Source: Bufo bufo
Taxonomy: Eukaryota > Chordata > Amphibia > Anura > Bufonidae
NCBI RefSeq assembly: GCF_905171765.1
Contig: NC_053390.1
Span: forward strand, 136,168,820 to 136,232,819
Reading direction: 5' to 3'
DNA length: 64,000 nucleotides
Each line of letters starts with the position of its first letter. The stretch's first letter is position 1. Position numbers and translations under genes: made by a program. The notes under the pieces are model-generated. The model had not been told where the DNA came from, did not search any database, and worked only from the letters and a program-made list of their open reading frames with translations. Of the stretch, positions 10,501 to 21,359 are shown piece by piece.

Positions 10501-11025
10501 GAAACTACGGGATAAGGTGGCATTTTTTTGGGGACTATTTTTAGGGTAAATATGATTTTTGGTTGCTCTATATTACATTTTTGTGAGGCAAGGTTACCAA
10601 AAATTTAAATTCAGAAATTTCATCTCCATTTGCCATTAACTGTTGAGGAACACCTAAAGGGTTAATAAAGTTTGTATAATCAGTTTTGAATACCTTGAGG
10701 GGTGTAGTTTCTTAGATGGGGTCAGTTTTGGGGAGTTTTTACTCTAGAGTGCATCAGGGGGGCTTCAAAAGGGACATGGTGTCAATAAAAAAGGCCATCA
10801 AAATCGGCCTTCCAGAAACCATGTCAGTCCTTTCCTTTTGCGGCCTCCCTTTTACTGATACAGCAGTTTACGACCACAAATGTGGTTTTTCTGTAAACTG
10901 CAGTATCAGGGTAATAAATATTAAGTTTCGTTTGGTTGTTAACCCTTGTTTTGTTACCGGAAAAAACTGATTGAAATGGAAAAGTGCCAAAAATAGCGGT
11001 TTTGGCACCGTTTTTTTTTTTTTTT

Positions 11026-11880
11026 TTTAACCGTGTTAATCTGGGGGGTTAGGTAATGGGATATTTTTATAGAGGAGATTCTTACGGACGTGGCAATACC
11101 TAATAAGTCTACTTTTTTTTACAATTATTTAGGTTTTTGACTATATTATCTTTTTTGATACAAATCTTTTTTTTGGGTATCTCTAAAGTCTAAGGGTCAT
11201 TTTTTTAATTTTTTTTTTATCCAATTATCTCATGTGGGGGCTCATTTTTTGCGGGATGAGCGGACGGTTTTATTGGCACTATTTTGGGGGCTATATGACT
11301 TTTTTTTCGCTTGCTATTAAACTTTTTGTTATGTAAGGTGACAAAAAAATTCTTTTTTTGCACCTATTTAATTTTTATTTTTTGACCATGTTAATCTGGG
11401 GGGTTGGGTAATGGGGTATTTTTATAGAGAAGATTCTTACGGACGCGGCAATACCTAATAAGTCTACTTTTTTTTACAATTATTTAGGTTTTAGACTATA
11501 TTATCTTTTTTGATACAAATTATTTTTTGGGTATCTCTAAAGTCTAAGGGTCATTTTTAAAAAAATTTTTTATCCAATTATCTCATGTGGGGGCTCATTT
11601 TTTGCGGGATGAGCGGACGGTTTTATTGGCACTATGTTGGGGGCTATATGACTTTTTGATCGCTTGCTATTAAACTTTTTATTATGTAAGGTGACAAAAA
11701 AAAACTTTTTTTGCACCTTTTTTTTTTTTTTTTTCTTGACCGTGTTAATCTGGGGGGGTTGGTCATGGGGTAGTTTTATAGAGGAGATTATTACCGATGC
11801 GGCGATACCTAATATGTCTACTTTTAATAAATTATTTTAGTTTTTTTGGGTGTCTCAGGTCTGAGAACCATTTTTTTTTT
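11026..11880 (+). repeat. Three tandem repeats of about 360 bp
   Basis: GTGTTAATCTGGGGGG or close variants recur at about 11032, 11390 and 11742, each followed by TTTTTATAGAG and ATACCTAATA blocks. The unit is T-rich and non-coding. The same kind of unit is found as single copies in the elements at 14206 and 31176. Confidence 0.85.
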
Positions 11881-11912
11881 ATCCGATGTCAGTGCTAAAT
11901 TGGGATATAAAT

Positions 11913-13550
11913 TTAGTACTCCATGGAAGTGTGATACTCCCTGAAGCAACCGTCAATGCAGAGGCCCGGATGATCGGGGCACGTGTCGCACTGAGTAGTC
12001 GTGTCCTTCCGTATCCCCCTCCTGCGACACACTCTGCACTTTTTTTGGGTTCGTCCCTTCTTTCCAGTATGGGGGACCACACCTGGAAAGTGTTGGCCAG
12101 GGACGATCCGGGCACCTACAGTTCCCGAGGTACTCCGGCCTGCTCTTTCCCGGTCCGAAAAGATCAGGGCCTTGAGGACTGCCTCATAGAACTGGAGGAA
12201 TGTCCCTGTGCTGCCAGCGCTTCGGGATAGTACAAAAGAGTTGTACATGGCAACCTGCACCAAGTAGACCGCAACTTTTTTGTACCATGCCCGGGTTTTG
12301 CGCATGGCATTATATGGCTTGAGGACTTGATCAGAGAGATCAACTCTTCCCATATACCGATTGTAGGCGACGATACAATCGGGCTTGAGGACCGTTGCCG
12401 CGGTACCTCGCACAGGGACAGGGGTGATGCCGTTACTATGAATTGTGGACAGCATAAGGACATCCCTCTTGTCCTTATACCTGACCAGCAACAGGTTTCC
12501 AGTGGTAAGGGCACGGGTCTCACCCCTGGGGATAGGTACCTGGAGGGGGTGGGTAGGGAGGCCGCGTTGATTTTTCCGCACGGTCCCACAAGCGGACGTG
12601 GATCTGGCGGCAAGGGACTGGAACAAGGGGATACTGGTATAAAAGTTATCCACGTAAAGGTGGTAACCCTTATCCAGCAGTGGGTACATAAGGTCCCACA
12701 CAAGTTTCCCGGTAACACCCAGAGTGGGGGGACATTCTGGGGGTTGAATCCGGGAATCTCGCCCCTAGTACACAAGAAATTTGTAAGTGTACCCTGAGGT
12801 ACTCTCACAAATTTTGTATAGCTTTACGCCATACCTCGCCCGCTTGGAGGGCACATACTGGTGGAAAATGAGTCTCCCCTTGAACGCAATGAGAGACTCA
12901 TCAACCGCGACCTCCCTTCCAGGTACATAGGCCTCCATGAATTTGGCCCCAAAGTGATCGATGACCGGCCGTATCTTATACAGACGGTCATGGGCAGGAT
13001 CACCTCGGGGGGGACATGCTGCATTATCGGAATAATGCAGACATTTCCGGATGGCCTCAAACCGGGAGCGTGTCATGGCTGTACTGTAAAGTGGGGCCTG
13101 GTATAGGACGTCCCCACTCCAGTACAGCCTGACACTGGGTTTTTTGACCAGGCCCATATGCAGCACGAGGCCCCAAAATGTCCTCATTTCGGCTGCACTG
13201 ACCGGCGTCCAGCCACCGGGCCTGGCCAAAAAGGAGCCCGGGTGTTGAGCGACGAACTGTTGGGCGTACAGATTCGTCTGCTCCACCATCAGATTTACCA
13301 GTGGGTCACTGAAAAAATGACAAAAAAAGTCATATTCAGTGTAGCCCACTGTGGAAATCTGGATTCCTGATTGGCCTACAAAATCAGGAATCACAGGCTC
13401 GTATCGCTCTGGGCTACACCAGACAAGTTCACCGGCAGGGGGCTCCGGTGGATTTAACTGGTGGGCCGGGAAACCAGTACGAGCCCCAGAGCTGCTCGTA
13501 CTAGTGTGGGCCACAGGGTCCCTAACAGCTGTGCTGTGGACCCCAGACAC
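11913..13550 (-). pseudogene. piggyBac transposase with one in-frame amber codon
   Basis: One continuous reading frame runs from 13550 to 11913 on the minus strand, interrupted only by a TAG at 12765-12767. The N-terminal part has the first catalytic Asp (VAVDESLIAFKGR), followed by VPSKRARYGVKLYK. After the stop come the second Asp (LYVDNFYTS) and the third (YMGRVDLSDQ). Near the end a cysteine-rich domain, CRVCRRRG...CDTCPDHPGLC, is typical of piggyBac C-termini and binds transposon ends. These enzymes cut and paste DNA at TTAA without footprints. Total length is about 545 codons, a little short of the usual 560-600. The frame opens after a TAA at 13557 without an ATG near its start, so the N-terminus may be truncated, spliced or diverged. 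Confidence 0.92.
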
Positions 13551-13837
13551 CCTAACTTAGGGTGATGCAATAAAAGTTAGAAAAGTTCAAAAACTAACTT
13601 TCCCTTTTTTTTCCCTGCCTAAACCAAACTTTCCCTATGCTGTCCCTATGTACCTGATGGGGGGTGCTGGGGCACAGATCGGGTCCTGGGGGCACAGATC
13701 GGGTCCTGGGGGTGCTGGCAGACACACGTGCAGGCAGCTCCTCTCTCCTCCGGCTCCGGAACACAAAAGGAGGAAGAGAGGAGCGCCTGCCTCTTTTGAA
13801 TTTGCCGCCGGACCGCCCACAGACCAATCAGGAAGCA

Positions 13838-14192
13838 ATCCTGAGTGGTGATGTCACCATCACCACTCAGGATCGCTGGATGGTGATTGGTGGGGTGAAA
13901 TCACACCACCATCACTATCCTGTTCCGGGTTATCGGGTCTTCAGAGACCCGAACAACCCGGAAACGCAGAAAACCGCAGGTCTGAATTGACCTGCGGTTT
14001 TCTGCGATCGCATACTTGGGGGGGTCACCGGACCCCCCGGCGCATTTGCCCCAAGTGCCTGCTCAATGATTTGAGCAATCACGGGGTTACGATCACCGCC
14101 CGCCGCGCGGCGGTGATCGAAAATACACAGGGCGTACATGTACGCCCTGTGTCCTTAAGTACCAGGGCACAAGGGCGTACCTGTACGCCCTA
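13838..14192. promoter_or_regulatory. Hairpin cluster next to the piggyBac right end
   Basis: At least six strong inverted repeats lie in 355 bases: 13838-13873 (16-bp arms, 4-base loop), 13965-14006 (18-bp arms), about 14019-14038, 14091-14118, the loopless 28-bp palindrome 14125-14152, and 14172-14191. They lie just inside the right terminal repeat. Similar hairpin groups occupy the same place in the TTAA elements ending at 24896 and about 42580. A role in transposase binding or end pairing is an inference. Confidence 0.75.
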
Positions 14193-16614
14193 TGTCCTTA
14201 AGAGGTTAACCCCTTAAGGACTTGGCCATTTTTTGCAAATCTGACCAGTGTCACTTTAAGTGCTGATAACTTTAAAACGCTTTGACTTATCCAGGCCATT
14301 CTGAGATTGTTTTTTCGGCACATATTGTACTTCATGACACTGGTAAAATGAAGTAAAAAAAAACCATTTTTATTTATAAAAAAAATACCAAATTTACCAA
14401 AAATTTGTAAAAAATAGCAAATTTCCATGTTTCAATTTCTCTACTTCTATAATACATAGTAATACCTCCAAAAATAGTTATTACTTTACATTCCCCATAT
14501 GTCTACTTCATGTTTGGATCATTTTGGGAATGATATTTAATTTTTTGGGGGATGTTACAAGTTTAGAAGCAGTTTCAGAAATGTTCAAAAACCCAATTTT
14601 TAGGGACCAGTTCAGGTCGGAAGTCACTTTGCGAGGCTTACATAATAGAAACCACCCAAAAATGACCCCATTCTATAAACTACACCCCTCAAGGTATTCA
14701 AAAATGATTTTACAAACTTTGTTAACCCTTTAGGTGTTCCACAAGAATTAATGGAAAATAGAGATACAATTTCTACATTTCACTTTTTTTGGCAGATTTT
14801 CCATTTTAATAATTTTTTTCCAGTTACAAAGCAAGGGTTAACAGCCAAACTAAACTCAACATTTATGGCCCTGATTCTGTAGTTTACAGAAACACCCCAT
14901 ATGTGGTCGTAAACTACTGTATGGGCACACGGCAGGGCGCAGAAGGAAAGGAATGCCATACGGTTTTTGGAAGGCAAATTTTGCTGGACTGTTTTTTTTT
15001 GACATGTCCAATTTGAAGCCCCCCTGATGCACCCCTAGAGTAGAAACTCCAAAAAAGTGGCCGCATTTTAGAAACTACGGGATAGGGTGGTAGTATTGTT
15101 GGTACTAGTTTAAGGTACATGTGATTTTTGGTTGCTGTATGTTACACTTTTTGTGAGGCAAGATAACAAGAAATAGCTGTTTTGGCACCGTTTTTATATT
15201 TTGTTATTTACAACATCCATCTGACAGGTTAGATCATGTGATATTTTTATAGACCAGGTTGTCACAGATGTGGCGATACCTAATATGTATACTTTTTTTT
15301 ATTTATGTAAGTTTTACACAATGATTTCTTTTTTGAAGCAAAAAAAAATCATGTTTTAGTGTTTCCATAGTCTGAGAGCCATAATTTTTTCAGTTTTTGG
15401 GCGATTACCTTAGGTAGGGTATGATTTTTGCGGGATGAGATGACTGTTTTATTGGCACTATTTTGGGGTGCGTGTGACTTTTTGATTGCTTGTTAATACA
15501 CTTTTTGTAATGTAAGTTGACAAAAAATTGTTTATTTAGCACAGTTTTTATTTTACATTTTTTACGGTGTTCATCTGAGGGGTTAGGTCATGTGATATTT
15601 TTATAGAGCTGGTCGATATGAACGCGACGATACCAAATATGTATACTTTTTATTTATTTATGTAAGTTTTACACAATAACAGCTTTTTTAAAACAATTTT
15701 TTTTAACTTTATTCGGGGAAAATGACGTTTTTGTTTATTTTTACTTGAAACTTAAATTTTTTTGGGGGAAAACTTTTTTCCCCTCCCTCACGACAGCACC
15801 ATAGAGAGAGGGATCCACCCCCAGCAACAGGAAACCTACAGAAATAAAAGGGTGGAGCCTCTCTTCCCATGCAGTGGTTTCCTGTCCCTGGAGTGGGAGA
15901 CCTACAGTTTTTTTCCTTTTAGGTCTTACCGTTGGTCTTTTTTCCTAGGAGGTTCCTAGAAAGCTGACAGTTGCTGCCGGGGTCCATCGCGCTGCTGGGC
16001 AGGCTGACAGAACCCTAGGATATGGAGGTGCTCCAGGGGTCCTCCGTGTCTTGCGGCAGGCATGCGGGTTACCTCTCAGGGAGAGCTCTGCCCCATGGAA
16101 AGCGCCAACTGGAATGGCGGTAAATGTGGTCATCCTTGAAGAAGGGGCTCTGCCACACAGTTTTTCTAAGAGAGAAGGCCGGTGCAGCGCTTCCGGACAC
16201 GTGGTAGCGACGGGCGGTCACTTCCTGTAGGCGCTGCGCGTGATGACGCGCTTCTGGTTAGTCACATGGGCTCCGTCCGGAGGCAGTGGAATGCAGGACG
16301 TCCACGTAATGACGCAGAGTTCAGGTGAGCGGCGTCTTCCGGGAGCTGGACGTGACGTGCTTCTGGTGTGGACGCCGCTCGTGCGATTTTTAAAGAGGTA
16401 AAAGCCAGACCAGTCCCTGAGCCTGTACAGGACGGTCTGTGCTTGACTGCATGTATGAGGAACTTCCTTGGAAACATTGCTCGTTATGGACTAAAAGATT
16501 AATTATTCCTTTTTTTCCTTAAAGTGTATAGACTCCCTACCTTCTCCTTTCTGACAATGGAGGAAGAGAGAAGACAAGAATCTGCTGAGGGTGAAGTGAA
16601 TCCCATCCTGGTAG

Positions 16615-17969
16615 TTGACCAATCTTCCTGGGGGTAAGTGGCTCAGTTCAAAGGCCCCATCTCAAAAATTGCACTTTGTGTTCTCTTTTTTCCAGCCTAA
16701 GCCGAAGAAAATGCTGGCAAAAAGAAAAAACAAGGAGTGTGCGCTGTGTAGAACACCGCTATCTTCTTCTTATGGGAAAAAATTATGCCAGACTTGCATC
16801 GACAAGACCATTCATTGGTCGCCTTCATTGTTAGAAAACATAAGATCACTCATCAAGACGGAAGTTAAAAATTCCTTAAAGTCAGGCAAGAGGGCGAGAA
16901 AATCTGTAAAGGATAAAAGTTCTAAATTTGGCCTATCCCAGGACTTCTCGTCCGATGACAGTGACACACCACCGGGGTCGTCTTCTTCTGGTTCTTCATC
17001 TGAAGATGAGACTATGTCTAATACCTTTTTTCCTTCGGAAGACATGGATAAGTTACTGAAAGTCATAAGATCTACCATGAACATTGAGAATGTCAAAGAG
17101 GATAAATCAGTAGCAGACTCTTTGTTTGAGGGGTTACAGGAAAGGAAAGGTCGTTGTTTTCCTGTACATGGTAGTATCATGTCCTTAATTCAGAGGGAAT
17201 GGAGAAAGCCAGGCAGGAAAGTATTTGCCTCTAGGGCCTTTAAGCGCAAGTATCCGTTTGAAGAAGTAACTTCTTCCTCTTGGGGGAAAGCCCCTAAAAT
17301 TGATGTTGCCATCTCAAAGGTGTCTAAGAGATCCTCGCTTCCCTTTGAGGATACCGGTATGCTTAAAGAGCCCCTAGATAAAAAGGCTGAATCCTTCCTT
17401 AGAGGAGCCTGGGAGGCCTCTACTTTATCCTTTGCCCTGCCATAGCTGCTACTGTTACGGTTAGAACTTTAGCTCTTTGGTTGCAGCAACTAGAAGTGCA
17501 ACTAAAAGAAAGATCCCCTAGGGATCAAATTTTATCCTCCTTGCCAACTCTACAAAAAGCGGCTGACTTCTTAACAGATGCGTCAGTCGATTCTATTAAG
17601 CTCGGTGCGCAGTCTTCATCCCTCACCAATTCCGCACGGAGGGCCCTTTGGTTGAAAAGTTGGAGTGGGGGGGATATAGCCTCCAAACAAAGGTTATGTA
17701 ACATCCCCTGCCAGGGAGAATTTTTGTTTGGACCAGAGCTAGATGACCTTTTAGAAGAAGCAGCTGATAGGGACCGGAAACCTTCTCTTCCTAATCCTGC
17801 TGCGGTTTTTGGTTTCAGGAATAGACAGTCCTTTCGTCCCTATAGAAGTAATGCGAGTAGAAGACCAGGCAGAGATAAAGATCAGAGATTCAGATCTAAG
17901 AATTTTGGGGGGAAAGGATTCCTATTTGGAAACTCTTCCTCTACTAATAAAAAACAACCCCAACAATGA
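16615..17969 (+). pseudogene. DIRS gag-like protein, frameshifted
   Basis: Two frames, 16615-17445 and 17481-17969, form one gag-like product broken by a frameshift near 17430-17440. The likely start is the ATG at 16711. Shortly after it a zinc-ribbon-like motif C-x2-C-x12-C-x2-C is visible (ECALCRTPL...KLCQTCI). The middle is Ser/Asp/Glu-rich and the second frame has FLTDASVDSIKLGAQ, shared with the gag of the second DIRS element. It probably packages element RNA; that role is inferred from position. The last part overlaps the reverse transcriptase frame in another phase. Confidence 0.75.
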
Positions 17970-18462
17970 CGCCAGGTTAGAGGTGGGAGGAAGGCTAAAA
18001 TTCTTCCAGACAGCCTGGGAAAGGGTTGCAGGACCTTGGGTCTTGGAAATTATTCAGTCAGGTCTGAAACCAGAATTCCTTTCCTTGCCTCCGCAAAGAT
18101 TCATTATTACAAAAAGCATTTGTGTAAGAGGCTGTTTTCCCATAATAAAGGAAGTTTTAGACCTTATTAAGAAAAATGTCCTGATTCCTGTTCCTCCAGG
18201 AGAGCAATCCGAAGGCTATTTCTCCCATCTGTTTCTGGTTCCAAAACCGGATGGTACACACAGGACTATCATCAATCTAAGGGATTTGAACAAATTTCTG
18301 GTTTTCAAAAAGTTCAAAATGGAAACAATGAGGAATACGACCTAGCTTCTTTTTCCTCATTGTTTCATGGCCGTATTAGACTAAAAAGACGCCTGTTTTC
18401 ATATTCCCATGCACCAGAAATTTAAAAAATACCTAAGAGTGGCTATTTCGATGGAGGGTCAG

Positions 18463-19607
18463 TGTCACGACCATGGTCATGACTCCTTAACCGCATGCTG
18501 TTGCCTGCAGTCTTGTGTGGTTGTTTCAACCACAGATGAGGGCCGCTTGTATGTTGCCTCACTTGTGGTTGCCGTTGGCAACATGTTCTTAGTATGTACT
18601 TGGCAGCATAGCAGCCTGAGCTGTTGTTTGGCAGCTTGCTGCCATCTGCATGCGGTTGCACCTGGCAACCTGTCTTTGTAGGTGTGCCTTTTTATAGGTT
18701 TGGTGTGCACGAGGTTTGTGTGTGTGCACTGTCATTTTCCCTTCACTTGTGGCTGCCCGAGGCAGCGTGTTATTGTGTACATGTGGTGGCAGTGTCTCGG
18801 CCTTCTGGCTGACTCCCGCGGTTGCCACGCATGTCGTTGCCTGCGGTAACAGCTGCAGTGTAATTGTGTGCGTATTTCCCTTTAAGTTGTGGTCTTCCCT
18901 TCCCTGGTGTGAGAAGGGTTAATTCCCTTCCTAGACTGTGAGCACTGGGTGTGTCTGTGTGGCTATTTGGGCCTATATAGCCTTTGCTGAGAGCAGTAGT
19001 CAGAGGGGTACTTCAGCCATGGTCTGCTGGAGTCATCCTCCGCCAGTGAGGGCCACCCTTGTGGTCATAGCAAATGTTTATATGTGATGTTAAGTTGATG
19101 TTGTTTTCCTTTCATGTTTAATGCAGCTATGGATCTGGGTTCCTGTGTGTGTATGTGTGTTTGCTGTGTCCATTTATGTATGGTGTGGACATCAGCTTGT
19201 GAGCACGGGATCCAGTCAGCAAGGCTGTGGCAGGTAGGTGTGAACTACAGTAGTTCTCCTGCCATATCCATACATCTGTTTATGTACCCCATCTCCTTGC
19301 AGCTTGGCCAGTGAGACTCCTGTTCCTCCGTGTCCAGAAGGAACTCCTGTTCCTCCGTGTCCAGAAGGAACAGGTCGTCTTACCCTGCTCCTTGTTCCAG
19401 GGCAATCCTGAGGGCGAGTAGGAATATTAGGTTCCGGTGTATGAGCCCTCCCACCATCAGGGTTGGCTCATATGGTTAGGATTCAGGGTCAGATTAGGGA
19501 CGCGATAGGAGGTGACCTGCTCCCTAATTCTGTCGTCCTGGCCGAGCAGCCACTAACATCTTCTGGCATCGCACGTCTGAGGGTTTTCCCCATCCTCAGC
19601 CGTGACA
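18463..19607 (+). mobile_element. Solo LTR in the DIRS reverse transcriptase
   Basis: The 1,145-base insert begins TGTCACGACC and ends GCCGTGACA. It is flanked by a 5-bp direct repeat GTCAG at 18458-18462 and 19608-19612. TG...CA ends with a 5-bp duplication are the signature of an LTR retrotransposon, and the lack of internal genes marks a solo LTR left by recombination between two LTRs. A TATA-like CCTATATAG near 18972 supports plus orientation. A 27-base unit is doubled near 19320-19375. The ends resemble those of the solo LTR at 62911. Confidence 0.85.
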
Positions 19608-19819
19608 GTCAGATTCATCAATATCAATTCCAGGCATTGCTCTTTGGCCTGTCCATGGCCCCAAGGATATTCACAAAGGTGGTGGCAGAGATGGTTTCAT
19701 TCATAAGAATCAAAAATGTTTTGATAGTTCCATATCTGGACGATTTTTTGATCATGGTGAATTCCCGGTTGAATTGCGAGAAGAGCGTTCAGACAGTTGT
19801 TCAGACCTTTCAAGAACTA

Positions 19820-21359
19820 CAGGGAGTGCAGAATTATTAGGCAAGTTGTATTTTTGAGGATTAATTTTATTATTGAACAACAACCAAGTTCTCAATGAAC
19901 CCAAAAAACTCATTAATATCAAAGCTGAATATTTTTGGAAATAGTTTTTAGTTTGTTTTTAGTTTTAGCTATTTTAGGGTGATATCTGTGTGTGCAGGTG
20001 ACTATTACTGTGCATAATTATTAGGCAACTTAACAAAAAACAAATATATACCCATTTCAATTATTTATTTTTACCAGTGAAACCAATATAACATCTCAAC
20101 ATTCACAAATATACATTTCTGACATTCAAAAACAAAACAAAAACAAATCAGTGACCAATATAGCCACCTTTCTTTGCAAGGACTCTCAAAAGCCTGCCAT
20201 CCATGGATTCTGTCAGTGTTTTGATTTGTTCACCATCAACATTGCGTGCAGCAGCAACCACAGCCTCCCAGACACTGTTCAGAGAGGTGTACTGTTTTCC
20301 CTCCTTGTAAATCTCACATTTGATGATGGACCACAGGTTCTCAATGGGGTTCAGATCAGGTGAACAAGGAGGCAATGTCATTAGATTTTCTTCTTTTATA
20401 CCCTTTCTTGCCAGCCACGCTGTGGAGTACTTGGACGCGTGTGATGGAGCATTGTCCTGCATGAAAATCATGTTTTTCTTGAAGGATGCAGACTTCTTCC
20501 TGTACCATTGCTTGAAGAAGGTGTCTTCCAGAAACTGGCAGTAGGACTGGGAGTTGAGCTTGACTCCATCCTCAACCCGAAAAGTCCCCACAAGCTCATC
20601 TTTGATGATACCAGCCCAAACCAGTACTCCACCTCCACCTTGCTGGCGTCTGAGTCGGACTGGAGCTGTCTGCCCTTTACCAATCCAGCCACGGGCCCAT
20701 CCATCTGGCCCATCAAGACTCACTCTCATTTCATCAGTCCATAAAACCTTAGAAAAATCAGTCTTGAGATATTTCTTGTGTGTCTTGCTCAGTGGTGGTC
20801 GTCTTTCAGCCTTTCTTACCTTGGCCATGTCTCTGAGTATTGCACACCTTGTGCTTTTGGGCACTCCAGTGATGTTGCAGCTCTGAAATATGGCCAAACT
20901 GGTGGCAAGTGGCATCTTGGCAGCTGCACGCTTGACTTTTCTCAGTTCATGGGCAGTTATTTTGCGCCTTGGTTTTTCCACACGCTTCTTGCGACCCTGT
21001 TGACTATTTTGAATGAAACGCTTGATTGTTCGATGATCACGCTTCAGAAGCTTTGCAATTTTAAGAGTGCTGCATCCCTCTGCAAGATATCTCACTATTT
21101 TTGACTTTTCTGAGCCTGTCAAGTCCTTCTTTTGACCCATTTTGCCAAAAGGAAAGGAAGTTGCCTAATAATTATGCACACCTAATATAGGGTGTTGATG
21201 TCATTAGACCACACCCCTTCTCATTACAGAGATGCACATCACCTAATATGCTTAATTGGTAGTAGGCTTTCGAGCCTATACAGCTTGGAGTAAGACAACA
21301 TGCATAAAGAGGATGATGTGGTCAAAATACTCATTTGCCTAATAATTCTGCACGCAGTG
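19820..21359 (-). mobile_element. Intact Tc1-type DD37E transposon
   Basis: TA dinucleotides at 19818-19819 and 21360-21361 flank inverted ends sharing GTGCAGAATTATTAGGCAA. A second, inner copy of the motif (TGCATAATTATTAGGCAACT) lies at 20011-20030 and inverted at 21159-21178, giving an IR/DR arrangement as in Sleeping Beauty-like elements. One uninterrupted transposase gene fills the middle on the minus strand. Joining the two flanks restores a continuous DIRS reverse transcriptase reading order, which confirms the boundaries. Confidence 0.93.
20148..21140 (-). CDS. Tc1/mariner transposase, DD37E type
   Basis: A full-length 330-residue frame starts at an ATG (21138-21140) and has no internal stop. 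The N-terminus is a paired helix-turn-helix DNA-binding region (SEKSKIVRYLAEGCSTLKIA, then RDHRTIKRFI) with a basic KPRRK linker. The catalytic triad is visible: Asp in VLWTDEMRV, Asp in FMQDNAPSH and Glu in SPDLNPIENLW. I count 37 residues between the second Asp and the Glu, which places it in the DD37E (TRT-like) group rather than classical DD34E Tc1. It would excise and insert its element at TA sites in the nucleus. An intact frame and recognisable IR/DR ends suggest a young copy; activity cannot be judged from sequence alone. Confidence 0.93.
   Translation of the reverse strand: MGQKKDLTGSEKSKIVRYLAEGCSTLKIAKLLKRDHRTIKRFIQNSQQGRKKRVEKPRRKITAHELRKVKRAAAKMPLATSLAIFQSCNITGVPKSTRCAILRDMAKVRKAERRPPLSKTHKKYLKTDFSKVLWTDEMRVSLDGPDGWARGWIGKGQTAPVRLRRQQGGGGVLVWAGIIKDELVGTFRVEDGVKLNSQSYCQFLEDTFFKQWYRKKSASFKKNMIFMQDNAPSHASKYSTAWLARKGIKEENLMTLPPCSPDLNPIENLWSIIKCEIYKEGKQYTSLNSVWEAVVAAARNVDGEQIKTLTESMDGRLLRVLAKKGGYIGH

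Larger units (their letters stand above)
8826..14209 (-). mobile_element. Near-complete autonomous piggyBac element
   Basis: TTAA sites at 8826-8829 and 14206-14209 bracket inverted ends: TTAACCCCTTAAGGACACAG on the left, and the complement of TTAACCTCTTAAGGACATAG on the right. The 5.4-kb element holds a piggyBac transposase on the minus strand (11913-13550), two sets of non-coding tandem repeats, and a cluster of perfect hairpins at the right end. Its terminal and repeat sequences reappear in the elements at 14206 and 31176, which look like derivatives. The transposase has one nonsense codon, so this copy may be recently dead. Confidence 0.88.

Noticed and set aside
18409..19314. Cys-rich short frames between the DIRS reverse transcriptase parts
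   Set aside because: The stretch is a solo LTR with TG...CA ends and a 5-bp duplication; the frames are chance.
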